The notes under the pieces were generated by a model. That model ran no database searches. It was given only the letters and a program-made list of their open reading frames with translations, and was not told the DNA's origin. From Bacillota bacterium (GTDB lineage Bacteria; Bacillota; Clostridia; Christensenellales; UMGS416), in assembly GCA_023435705.1 (NCBI GenBank), contig JAEYRH010000005.1, positions 238,784-302,783 on the forward strand: DNA of 64,000 bases, in the 5' to 3' direction. Of this stretch, positions 8,305 through 17,300 are shown piece by piece. A program made the position numbers and the translations under genes. Position 1 is the first letter of the stretch. Every line of letters begins with the position of its first letter.

Positions 8305-9195
8305 CTAAATCAACGCATCCAGCACCCCTGCAACCAGCAGCACCAGGCTCACGATCTGATTGATGCTGTAGGAGGCGATCTTCACATTTCCCAGGTTTTC
8401 AGGCGACACCAGTCGGTGCTCCACCACAAACAACGCCGCAATCGCAATCACGCCGGCGCCATAAATCCAGCCCAAACGAGGTTCCAGAATGCCTACGGCT
8501 GCCAGCAGCAGCGCCGCCAGGAAGTGAAACACCGCCGCGATAGCCAGTGCGTTTTTCACGCCGAACCGCACCGGGATGGAGTGCAGGCCGTTTTGCCGGT
8601 CAAAGTCATAATCCTGCGTGCCATAAATGATGTCAAACCCGGCCACCCACAATGTGTTTGCCGCGCCCATTGCAAGCGGCGTGAGCGAAAAGCTACCGGT
8701 GACAGCAAGCCAAGCCCCCACCGGTGCGCAGGCAGTGGTGATGCCAAGGATCAAATGGCACAGCCAGGTGAAACGCTTGGTGTAGGAATAACCAACCATC
8801 AACACAAGCGCCACCGGTGACAGCAGCAGGCACAACGGATTCAGCAGCGCGGCGGAAACCGCCATTACAGCAAAACAAACGGCGGAAAACACGAGCACCT
8901 CTGTTTTCCCGATCAGCTTGCGGGGCAGCTGGCGCATCGCGGTGCGGGGGTTCTGGCCATCGATTTCAGCGTCAATGGCGCGGTTCAGGGCGTTGGCACC
9001 GGTGCGGGCCCCCAGTAAAGCCAGCAGAATCCAGAGGATCTGAGCCGGGGTGGGCAACCCGCCGGCAGCCAGCAGCATCGCAACCACGGCGAAGGAGAGT
9101 GAAAACACGGTGTGGGAAAACATCACCAGCGTGCCGTAATCACGGATCTTACGGGTAACCCGCACTCCCACGCGGCGCAATGAATCAGATGCCAT
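8305..9195 (-). CDS. ubiA: UbiA-family aromatic prenyltransferase
   Basis: A 296-residue membrane enzyme with eight to nine helices. The first aspartate-rich site is at residues 68-85 (NRAIDAEIDGQNPRT) and the second at 191-200 (YGTQDYDFDR); both bind the prenyl diphosphate through Mg. These are the UbiA/MenA/MqnP motifs, so it should transfer a polyprenyl chain to an aromatic acid in the membrane. The ATG at 9195 lies inside the end of ubiD (11-base overlap). In the futalosine pathway a UbiA homologue (MqnP) acts together with UbiD and UbiX homologues (MqnL and MqnM), so the gene trio fits that late stage. Symbol ubiA is used for the family; mqnP is possible. Confidence 0.92.
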   Translation of the reverse strand: MASDSLRRVGVRVTRKIRDYGTLVMFSHTVFSLSFAVVAMLLAAGGLPTPAQILWILLALLGARTGANALNRAIDAEIDGQNPRTAMRQLPRKLIGKTEVLVFSAVCFAVMAVSAALLNPLCLLLSPVALVLMVGYSYTKRFTWLCHLILGITTACAPVGAWLAVTGSFSLTPLAMGAANTLWVAGFDIIYGTQDYDFDRQNGLHSIPVRFGVKNALAIAAVFHFLAALLLAAVGILEPRLGWIYGAGVIAIAALFVVEHRLVSPENLGNVKIASYSINQIVSLVLLVAGVLDALI

Positions 9196-10630
9196 AGCTG
9201 GCCCACTTCCCATCCACTATGGCCTTGATGTCATCAGTCATGGCAATGTCGTCTGGCCAGGGCCGTGTGTGCCCTTCATCGGGCCACTTTTTTGTGGCGT
9301 CGATGCCAAGCCGCGCACCATAGTGCGGCAGGCTGGAAGCGTGATCCAGCGCGTCCAGCGGGCCTTCATTGATCACCAGGTCCCTTCGGGCGTCAATGTT
9401 GTTAAAAACCTTCCACGCCACGGTGGAAATGTCCTGCGGGGAAACATCGCCATCCACCACCACGATCATCTTGGTATACATCATCTGGCCCATGCCCCAG
9501 AGCGCATTCATCAGCTTGCGTGCATGGCCGGGGAAGCGCTTTTGGATCGAGACAATCACACAATTGTGAAACACACCCTCCAGCGGGAAGTTAATGTCCA
9601 CAATCTCCGGCAATTGCAGCTTCAGCAGTGGCAGGAAGATGCGCTCAGTGGCCTTTCCAAGGAAGCAATCCTCCATGGGAGGCTTGCCCACCACTGTGGC
9701 CGGATAGACGGGCCGCTCCTTATGGGTGATGCACTCCACATGGAAAACGGGGTAATCGTCAGCCAGCGAATAATAGCCGGTGTGGTCACCAAAGGGGCCT
9801 TCGCGGCGAAGCGGCTCGTTGGCGTCCACATAACCTTCCAGCACAAACTCAGCATCGGCGGGCACATAGATATCATTGGTGATGGACTTGACCATGTGGA
9901 CCGGCGACTTGCGCAAAAAACCCGCGAACAGCATCTCGTCGATGATCGAAGGCAGCGGCGCGGTGGCGGCATAGGTAATGGCCGGGTCGCAGCCCAAAGC
10001 CACTGAAACGGGCATTTTGCCACCCAGCGCCTTATATTTCTCAAAGATTGCCCGGCCATCCTTGTGCAGATGCCAGTGCATCCCGGTAGTAGTATTGTCA
10101 TACACCTGTAGGCGGTACATGCCGCAGTTTTGTGTGCTGGTGTCTGGATCTCGGGTGAACACCAGCGGCAGCGTGAAAAACCTGCCGGCGTCACCGGGCC
10201 AGCACTTGAGCACAGGCAATGCGGAAAGGTCTGGGCTGCGCTCCACGACTTCCTGGCAAGCGCCTCTGCCGGAAAGCTTTTTGGGGAACACATTTGCCAG
10301 CCGGGTGAGCCGGGGCACCGCCTTGACCTGATTGATGAGACCGATGTATTGGCTGATTTCAAAATATTCGGCGATTTCCGCGCCGATCTCGTCCAGATCG
10401 CCCACGCCGAGCGCCGATGCCATGCGCTCCATCGTACCGAAGGCGTTGATCAACACTGGGTATTTTGAGCCCTTCACCCGTTCAAACAGCAGCGCAGGCC
10501 CCCCTGCCTTTACGACCCGGTCAGCGATTTCAGTGATTTCCAGCTCCGGATCCACCTCCACGGTGATCCGCTTGAGCTGCCCGGTCTTCTCCAGCCGGCT
10601 TGCAAATTCTTGAAGATCCTTGTATGCCAT
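9185..10630 (-). CDS. ubiD: UbiD-family prenyl-FMN-dependent decarboxylase
   Basis: A 481-residue decarboxylase, the normal size for UbiD/MenD-type aryl decarboxylases. Motifs seen include REGPFGDHTGYYS, TYAATAPLPS (which lines the prenyl-FMN pocket in relatives), RRDLVINEGPLDALDHAS, and the C-terminal region GIDATKKW before the tail. It removes carboxylate from an aromatic or alpha,beta-unsaturated acid with UbiX-made cofactor. AAAGGA lies about seven bases before the ATG at 10630; the open frame continues upstream to 10885 but those codons look non-coding. It is the first gene of the operon, with a promoter at 10665-10692. Confidence 0.94.
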   Translation of the reverse strand: MAYKDLQEFASRLEKTGQLKRITVEVDPELEITEIADRVVKAGGPALLFERVKGSKYPVLINAFGTMERMASALGVGDLDEIGAEIAEYFEISQYIGLINQVKAVPRLTRLANVFPKKLSGRGACQEVVERSPDLSALPVLKCWPGDAGRFFTLPLVFTRDPDTSTQNCGMYRLQVYDNTTTGMHWHLHKDGRAIFEKYKALGGKMPVSVALGCDPAITYAATAPLPSIIDEMLFAGFLRKSPVHMVKSITNDIYVPADAEFVLEGYVDANEPLRREGPFGDHTGYYSLADDYPVFHVECITHKERPVYPATVVGKPPMEDCFLGKATERIFLPLLKLQLPEIVDINFPLEGVFHNCVIVSIQKRFPGHARKLMNALWGMGQMMYTKMIVVVDGDVSPQDISTVAWKVFNNIDARRDLVINEGPLDALDHASSLPHYGARLGIDATKKWPDEGHTRPWPDDIAMTDDIKAIVDGKWASYGI

Positions 10631-10664
10631 TGAATTTCCTTTGCCAACGAATTTCGACAGGTTC

Positions 10665-10692
10665 AGTATACCACAAACGGCGTAGTGCACAA
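10665..10692 (-). promoter_or_regulatory. Promoter of the ubiD-ubiA-ubiX-ABC operon
   Basis: Minus-strand TTGTGC (10687-10692), a 16-base spacer and TATACT (10665-10670), about 35 bases before ubiD. The rest of the 400-base divergent gap (10631-11030) holds only this and the sortase promoter; no gene or RNA is seen. Confidence 0.55.
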
Positions 10693-10969
10693 CATTCGCC
10701 GCCAAACGAAAAGCCAGGCACGACCATCTCCCGCCCAAGTGGCTGCTCCAAAAGTTTGTTACGACCTTGACAAATAATTCCCCGGGCCTGCCATTGCAGA
10801 ACCCATGCTGATTCCCGCCAGCCACATACCGCCCAACACACTTACCAAATATCACAACAATCAATGCATGTGTGAATCCTAACAACCGGCAAAGTGTTTA
10901 TAACTTATTGAGTTTGGGTAAATTGTTATTACATACACGGTATAGTACAAAAAATGGCAATGACTGTCA

Positions 10970-10998
10970 TTGCGTTTCCGTGGCGCTTCTCCTATAAT
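10970..10998 (+). promoter_or_regulatory. Promoter of the sortase gene
   Basis: TTGCGT (10970-10975), a 17-base spacer and a perfect TATAAT (10993-10998). It is followed by AGAGGAGG and the ATG at 11031. Confidence 0.7.
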
Positions 10999-11030
10999 GG
11001 CAATAATTAGATAAAAGAGGAGGCAAGCGT

Positions 11031-11750
11031 ATGCCCGAACGGCTCAGAAAATTACTCAGGATCACGGGGATGGTGCTCATCACCGTATCTCTCTGCGCCA
11101 TCGGCTACGCAGCCTACACCCTCATCTCCACGGAGATTTCCACCAATCAGGGTCTGGATGATGTGGAGCAAATGCTGCTGGACTTTGAGGCCTTTACCGG
11201 CTATCCCGAAGACAGCGCACTGCCCACTGAACCGGGCGGAAGTGGCGACAGCCTTCAGACAATGACCCCTGACGAAAGTGCCACAGAAACAGCCATAAGC
11301 GCCACACCGGAGGCATCCGGCAGCGAGGCCACAGACGGACCCGATGGCGAGCCGGCCAAAAAACCGGTCTATCTGGGCAAGCTGGTGTTTCCGAGCCTGG
11401 GCCGCAGTGTGGCCGTACGCGAAGGCGCGACGAAAGCTGATCTCGCCAGTGGCGCGGCGCACCATCCAAGGAGTTCGCCGGCCGGCGCGGTGGGAAACTG
11501 CGTGATCTTCGGCCACAGAAATACGGTCTTCCGCGGGTTTGACAAGTTGAAGGACGGCGACACCATTAAGCTGGAAGTGCCCGGCACCACCTATTCCTAC
11601 CACATCACGTCCATGGCAGTGGTGGAGCCGGATGATCCCCGGATTTTCAAAGCATACGGCGATAAGGTGATGACGCTGGTGACCTGTTATCCATTCCATT
11701 ACGCGGGCTCCGCGCCCCAGCGTTACATTGTGATATGTGTGCTGGACTGA
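11031..11750 (+). CDS. Class D sortase
   Basis: A 239-residue membrane-anchored transpeptidase that joins surface proteins to the cell wall or to each other. One N-terminal helix lies at residues 13-33 and is followed by a Thr/Ser/Glu-rich linker (about 60-112) and the sortase barrel. His162 in FGHRNTVF, Cys219 in TLVTCYPF and Arg231 in QRYIV form the catalytic triad. The segment TCYPFHYAGSAPQRYIV is characteristic of class D. AGAGGAGG precedes the ATG. The two giant Cna-B proteins 3-14 kb downstream end in TG-type sorting signals and are the obvious substrates, although neither carries a textbook LPXTG. Confidence 0.93.
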   Translation: MPERLRKLLRITGMVLITVSLCAIGYAAYTLISTEISTNQGLDDVEQMLLDFEAFTGYPEDSALPTEPGGSGDSLQTMTPDESATETAISATPEASGSEATDGPDGEPAKKPVYLGKLVFPSLGRSVAVREGATKADLASGAAHHPRSSPAGAVGNCVIFGHRNTVFRGFDKLKDGDTIKLEVPGTTYSYHITSMAVVEPDDPRIFKAYGDKVMTLVTCYPFHYAGSAPQRYIVICVLD

Positions 11751-11782
11751 TATGAAACATCAGATATGAGCCATATTTGGCT

Positions 11783-11810
11783 TTGATATCGAATCAATCG
11801 GTGTTATAAT
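11783..11810 (+). promoter_or_regulatory. Promoter of the BTAD regulator gene
   Basis: TTGATA (11783-11788), a 16-base spacer and TATAAT (11805-11810). A small AGCCA/TGGCT hairpin just upstream may end the sortase transcript. Confidence 0.6.
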
Positions 11811-11883
11811 TGCAACACCCCAATATATTACCAACTTGGAATATACAGTGCGACCAATGACGATTGTTGAATCGGGGAGACCA

Positions 11884-13101
11884 ATGAAGCCAGTAGACAT
11901 CACAAATGATCACCGTACACCATTGACGCTGCACATGTTCGGCGTATTTTACGCTGCCCGCGGCGATGTGGTTCTGACAGATAAGCTAAAAAGGAGCCGG
12001 CAGCTGGAAGGGCTGTTAAAATATCTCGTTGCCTATCGGGGCCGCTTTGTGGCACCAGAGGAGCTGGTGGATGCATTGTGGGAGAACCGCAGCTGTGACA
12101 ACCCGGCCAAAGCTGTGCAAAATCTCGTATACCGCCTGCGCGTGCTGATCGACCTTCCCGAAGGCCCAAGCCACATCCTTTATGTGAACGGCGGCTATGG
12201 CTGGAACACCCAGGCTCCTTATGTGCTGGACCTGGAGGAGTTTGACCGGGCCATGGACGGCGCGACGGCGTCACTCCGGGCCGGCAAGGCTGACATGGAT
12301 CTTTTTTTCAAGGCTCTTGACCATTATGTGATGGATTTTTTGGCCAATTCAGTCTATGACCTTTGGACGGTCTCCATCCGCCAGGCCTACCGGCTCAAGT
12401 TCACCAACTGTGTGGAGACTCTATTGAGCCTGTTATCCGCTGAAGAGCGCCACCAGGACATCATAGGGGTCTGCGAAAAAACCATGACGATAGACCCCTA
12501 CGACGAAAAGGTACACGCAGCGTTTTTGAGGGCATTGGCGGCCACCAACCGGATCGCCCATGCCCGTATGCATTACAGCTATATCACTGAGCTGCTCTAT
12601 CGCGACCTGGGTGTCTCCCCCTCGGCGGAGCTCAAGGCCGCTTATGCCCAGATCAGCGGCCACTCCCGGTTTGTGCAGCATGATATCGACTCCATCGTGG
12701 GCACCTTTACCGATGAGCGGGCAGCCGACGGCCCCTATTTCTGTGACGAGGAAATCTTTCACGAACTGTTCAAGCTGGAGCGGCGGCGTCTGCAGCGCAA
12801 CGGGCAGTCCAACTGCCTGCTGCTGATCACGATCAGCAACCCCAACTTCGGCATGCCACCGCCGGACGCGCTGAAAGCAGCCCGGGCGCTGGTGAAGGAT
12901 GTGCTGATGCAGAGCCTCCGCAAGGGCGATGTGGTGTGCATGTGGAACGACGCTCAGGTGCTCGTGATGCTTTCGGGCCTCACATATGAGGATGCGGAGA
13001 TGATTTCCGGCAGGATCATCAACCGGTTCCACAAGGCGTGGACAGGTGCGCCGTTGATGCTGCAAAGGAAGATCAGCCCCGTGCAGGCGGAAGTGGGATA
13101 A
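11884..13101 (+). CDS. BTAD/SARP-like transcriptional regulator with GGDEF-like tail
   Basis: About 405 residues. The first ~100 form an OmpR/SARP-type winged helix (LTLHMFGVFYA, then RSRQLEGLLKYLVAYRG and the recognition part AVQNLVYRLRVL). About 120-260 form the helical BTAD domain, with VCEKTMTIDPYDEKVHAAFL as the typical TPR-like core and YRDLGVSPSAELKAAY at its end. From about 280 to the C-terminus the pattern LRKGDVVCMWNDAQVLVMLS resembles the centre of a GGDEF domain in which the GGDEF residues are replaced by WNDAQ, so cyclase activity is not expected. The ATG at 11884 follows GGGGAG; a TTG at 11836 is the longest alternative. Position between sortase and adhesin suggests that it controls the adhesion island. 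A strong terminator follows. Confidence 0.8.
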   Translation: MKPVDITNDHRTPLTLHMFGVFYAARGDVVLTDKLKRSRQLEGLLKYLVAYRGRFVAPEELVDALWENRSCDNPAKAVQNLVYRLRVLIDLPEGPSHILYVNGGYGWNTQAPYVLDLEEFDRAMDGATASLRAGKADMDLFFKALDHYVMDFLANSVYDLWTVSIRQAYRLKFTNCVETLLSLLSAEERHQDIIGVCEKTMTIDPYDEKVHAAFLRALAATNRIAHARMHYSYITELLYRDLGVSPSAELKAAYAQISGHSRFVQHDIDSIVGTFTDERAADGPYFCDEEIFHELFKLERRRLQRNGQSNCLLLITISNPNFGMPPPDALKAARALVKDVLMQSLRKGDVVCMWNDAQVLVMLSGLTYEDAEMISGRIINRFHKAWTGAPLMLQRKISPVQAEVG

Positions 13102-13123
13102 CTAAGGATTTCTGAATACAATG

Positions 13124-13152
13124 AAAGCGGGCTTGTGCCCGCTTTTTGTTTT
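13124..13152 (+). terminator. Intrinsic terminator of the regulator gene
   Basis: AAAGCGGGC pairs with GCCCGCTTT around TTGT and runs into TTTTTGTTTT. Confidence 0.85.
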
Positions 13153-13177
13153 ATGGGCTTTTCCCTGTGCATATGAT

Positions 13178-14026
13178 CTACAGCTCGATACGCATGCCAT
13201 CATATGCAAAGCTCACATTTGTATATCTGCGCTCCAACTCATTATAATCGTCCAGAGACTTGCCCCAATCTTCCTCAAGGTGTGTAATAACCAGTCGTTT
13301 TGCTCGCAGCCTTTCTTTGATTTTCATAGCACCATCGAAACTATGCAATTCCTTACGCAAGGGATGCCCTTGTGTGATTATTCTGCCATTTTTCAAAGTG
13401 TCTCCTATGAAAGTATTTCCGATGACAAAAACATCAGCATCGTATAATACCTTGTGCTCCGGAAACGGAAGGCAATCGCAAGGGGCATAGATCAATTTCT
13501 TTCCATATGATTCAAAAGCGAACACAGACACCGCTTTGTTATTTGCCACAGGAACAAAAGTGACCTTGATATTTCCTATATGCAGGGGCTGTTCAACAAT
13601 GTGCCGCTTAATCAGATTCATATGCTCATAGTAATCAAGCAATGAGCCATACTTACTCCGTATTTGGTTTATATCGGCCATTACCTCAGCCTGTGCATAA
13701 ACAGATATGGGTTTGTCGGGTTTGATATTCTCGTAATAATCCAGCCATTCCAGTCGAAGCTGCTCCATCACCCGCATACCTAAAGTATGATCGGGATCCC
13801 AATGGCTGTAAATAATTACGTCAACAGTCCGAATGTCTGCATTATTCAGGGCTACTGAGATATCCTCAGGAGTATCAATCAATAAGGCAGCATCCTCCAA
13901 ATACAAACTACATCCGCAACGGGCAAACGGATATCCTTCTTTGCGCGCTTGCACACAGACGTTGCATTGGCATAAGGGCTTAGGTGTGCAAACACAACCA
14001 CCCGAGCCAGTAACAATAAACTTCAT
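13178..14026 (-). CDS. PhnP/PqqB-like metallo-beta-lactamase-fold hydrolase
   Basis: A 282-residue hydrolase. The N-terminus GSGGCVCTPKPLCQCNVC carries the cysteine-rich zinc knuckle of the PhnP family, followed by ARCGCSLYLED and the strand LLIDTPEDI. SHWDPDHTLGMR is the metal-binding HxDxH-type motif, with Trp in the second place. Later metal ligands are likely in APCDCLPF and THLEED. PhnP itself is a cyclic phosphodiesterase in phosphonate use; other members act on lipoate-like or pyrroloquinoline intermediates, so the substrate is open. GAGGG lies before the ATG and the promoter is at 14104-14132. Base composition is lower in GC than the neighbouring adhesin genes, which hints at separate ancestry. 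Confidence 0.85.
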   Translation of the reverse strand: MKFIVTGSGGCVCTPKPLCQCNVCVQARKEGYPFARCGCSLYLEDAALLIDTPEDISVALNNADIRTVDVIIYSHWDPDHTLGMRVMEQLRLEWLDYYENIKPDKPISVYAQAEVMADINQIRSKYGSLLDYYEHMNLIKRHIVEQPLHIGNIKVTFVPVANNKAVSVFAFESYGKKLIYAPCDCLPFPEHKVLYDADVFVIGNTFIGDTLKNGRIITQGHPLRKELHSFDGAMKIKERLRAKRLVITHLEEDWGKSLDDYNELERRYTNVSFAYDGMRIEL

Positions 14027-14103
14027 ATTTCAAACCCTCGAAAATAACTTGTATGTAGTTCAAGGCGGATCAACGGCTGTTTCTTATCATATCAAGCAGG
14101 CAG

Positions 14104-14132
14104 ATTGTATCAAAGCCCACTATACCATTCAA
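14104..14132 (-). promoter_or_regulatory. Promoter of the PhnP-like gene
   Basis: TTGAAT (14127-14132), a 17-base spacer and TACAAT (14104-14109) on the minus strand. The remaining divergent gap up to 14394 has no gene; I could not pick a convincing promoter for the adhesin gene in it. Confidence 0.55.
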
Positions 14133-14394
14133 CAGCTTTCCTGCAATAAACTTATCCACCAAGGAAAGCCATTCGCACCACGTTCTTTCTCCTCCATTGA
14201 AACAGTATCAAAAACTCATTCACACACACGCATTAACCTCCTCATCCACACATATAAATTCCCTGATGCTGAAAAACGGCAGCTCTTTCCCGCGGTCTGC
14301 AAAACACTGGGAAACCATCCCAAATCAGGGTTTTAAAACAAGCGCCGCAGGAATACTAACAGGGATTTTCTATCCAGTACAGGAGGTTGTTACC

Positions 14395-17300
14395 ATGCGA
14401 TTTGGCAAGAAGGCACTGGCATTCCTCACCGTGGTGCTGATGATCTTCAGCAATGGGTTCACGACGCTGCCCGTTTTGGCCGCCGGGCAGTTTGAATGGC
14501 CAAGCCAGGAGTTCAAACTACCCTCGTTCGACCAATACCTGGACGGCAAGGGCTACTGGGGTGTGAAGGTGGATAGCGCCGCCCTCACAATGAACGGGGA
14601 CACGCCGCTGTGGTCGGAGAACGGGAAGACACAGGTCAAGTTTGGCGACCTGGAAAGCACCCAGCTGCGTTACGTATCCGTAAAGAACGGCATCGGGTTT
14701 TTCCTCTACGATGCCAGCGGCAAGCAGGTGGTGCCCGGTTCTGACACGCCGTTGTATGATGTGTCGGTTTCCGGAGCAGGAGGCACGCCATCAGTCTCCG
14801 TAAAGCTGGCGGAGGGCCAGCCGGAGCAGGGCGCCGGCATCAGCCACATCGCTCTGTTCCTTTCCGGCAGGGAGATTCCAACCGGCCAGCTCACGATCAA
14901 GAAGAGCTTTGAAGGCCAAGGCGGCGAGCCGGGCCGGGAGTTCAGCTTCACCGTGACCGGCCCCGGCAAAGACGGCCCGGCGCGCACCGTGAAGGTGAAG
15001 GAATCTGACCGGGATGGCACATCGGTCACAGTGCCCTTTGGCACCTACTACATCAAGGAAACAGTGCCGGAAGGCTATCGGTTCGTGAGCTTCACCGCCT
15101 CTCCCTCCAGCGGCTCAGCCATGGAAGGGGCAGATACGATCAAGGTGGTCGTTGGGGAAGCTTCAGTAGCCGACAAGGAAGCCATCACCTATTGCGACAA
15201 CCCCAATGTCACCGTGACATGCAAAAACCACAGGATGGCCCTGCTGGACCTGGGCAAGGCAGTGGCCGGCGGCGCGGCAGGCGACAACACGCAGTTTACA
15301 TTTGAGATCACCAGGCCCGGATTCAGCAAGACGGTCACGCTCGCCGGCGGGCAGCGGCAAACAATCGAGCTGGAGCCCGGCAGCTATACGATTGAGGAGA
15401 AAGGGATCGACGCCGATTACCGCTTCCTGGGATTTACCGCCGGGAGCCCCGTGGCCGGCAAAAACGCCGTGACAGTCTCTCTGGAGGGTAAATGTTGGAG
15501 CCTTTCGGTGACGTGCAACAACCAGAAGCTCGGCGGGCTGCTCATCCAAAAGGTGGACAGCTTGACCGGCGGCCCAGTGGCAGGTGTGGTGTTCCAGATC
15601 AACGGGCCCGGTTATAATGGCCAGCTTTCCACCGACGGAGACGGAAAAATCAGTTTGAGCCGTCTGAAGCCCGGTGACCAATACACCGTGCGCGAGATCA
15701 GCGCCCCGGCGGGCTACAACATCAAGAACCCGGACGCCGTGGCCAAGGAGATCCCTGTGGGCGGCACGGCGATGTTTGACTTCGCAGACGACCCGATGGG
15801 GAAAATCCGCATCGTCAAGCTGGATGCCGGCGATCCCGACAAAAAGCTGGACGGCGCAGTTTTCCAGATCGCAAACAACGCCGGGTTTGAAAACGCAATC
15901 ACTCTGCCAGCCACCGTGGGCGGCGAAGTGACCAGCAGCGCGGTGCTGGCAGGCCACTGGTGGGTGCGCGAGATCACGGCGCCTGATGGCTACGTGCTGG
16001 ACGGCACCGCAAAGGAAGTGGACGTGGCGCTGAACGCCGTGGCCGAGCTGCAGTTCCGCAACGTGAAGAACGAGGGCGGCATCCTGGTCAAGAAGCTGGA
16101 CCGCCAGACCGGCAACCCGGTGCAGGGCGCCACCTTTGAGCTGCTGCGCCGCAGCCCGGCGGATCCGGAATTCACTGGTGCGGACATCGCCATGACAAAG
16201 CTCACCGACGCCGACGGCGTGGCAGTGTTTGCGGGCCTCACACCCGGCACGGTGTATTGGGTGCGCGAGACCGCAGCGCCAGCCGGCTACCGGGTGGATG
16301 CATCCGATGTGCGGCAAGCCACTGTGGAGCTGGGAAAGACCATTACGCTCACATTCCAGAATGACGAAGTGGGCCGCATCAAGATCACCAAGGTGGACAA
16401 GCTGACCCGCCAACCACTGGATGGCGCGGTCTTCCAGATTGCAGACAACGTCGCGTTTGAAAACGCCGTCACGCTGCCGGCCACAAAGGATGGCTTCACC
16501 ATCAGCGGCGAGCTGGTGGCCGGCCACTGGTGGGTGCGCGAGATCACGCCGCCTGACGGCTACATCCTCGACCCAATACCGGCAAACAATGTGCAGGAAG
16601 TGGATGTGGCAATGGGCCAGACCGCCTGCGTGGTGTTCGCCAATCTTAAAAACGTGGCGAGCCTGGTAGTGCTGAAGCTGGACCGGCAGACCGAGAAACC
16701 GCTGCCCGGCGCCGCCTTCACACTCTACAAGGCTGATCCCAAGGGGGAAGGCTTTGACATCGTACGCGACTTCGCAGCTCTGAGCGTGTCCGATTCTGAG
16801 GGCAAGGCCTGGTTCATCGGCCTCACGCCTGGCGATTACTGGCTGGTGGAAACGCTGGCACCCGTCGGGTTCAAGATGGATCCGGAGAACAACCGGAAGG
16901 TGACGGTGGGCCCGGCTGGCGAGCTGGTGACGGTGACTTGCTACAATGACGAGACCGGCTGGCTCAAGATCATCAAGACCGACGGCAACGGCACCTATTT
17001 GCCCGGCGCACAGTTCCAGGTCTCGACCAACCCGAACGACTTCTCCCAGGCCTTCACTCTGACCACCGATGGCTGCGGCACCATAACCAGCGGCTGCCTT
17101 GTGGCAGGCACCTATTGGGTGAAGGAAACCAAGGCGCCTGACGGCTATACCATTGACAACCCCGAGCCGGTGAAGGTGCAGGTGCGACTGCTGGAGACTG
17201 CCGCTGTAACATTCACCGACACGCTGGATCAGGGTGCGCTCAAGATCCGAAAAGTGAGCACCCTGGGCGGCATCCCGCTGGCAGGAGTTACCTTTGAGCT

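Noticed and set aside
15163..16527. A 454-codon minus-strand frame inside the first Cna-B gene
   Set aside because: Shadow of the repeats on the coding strand.
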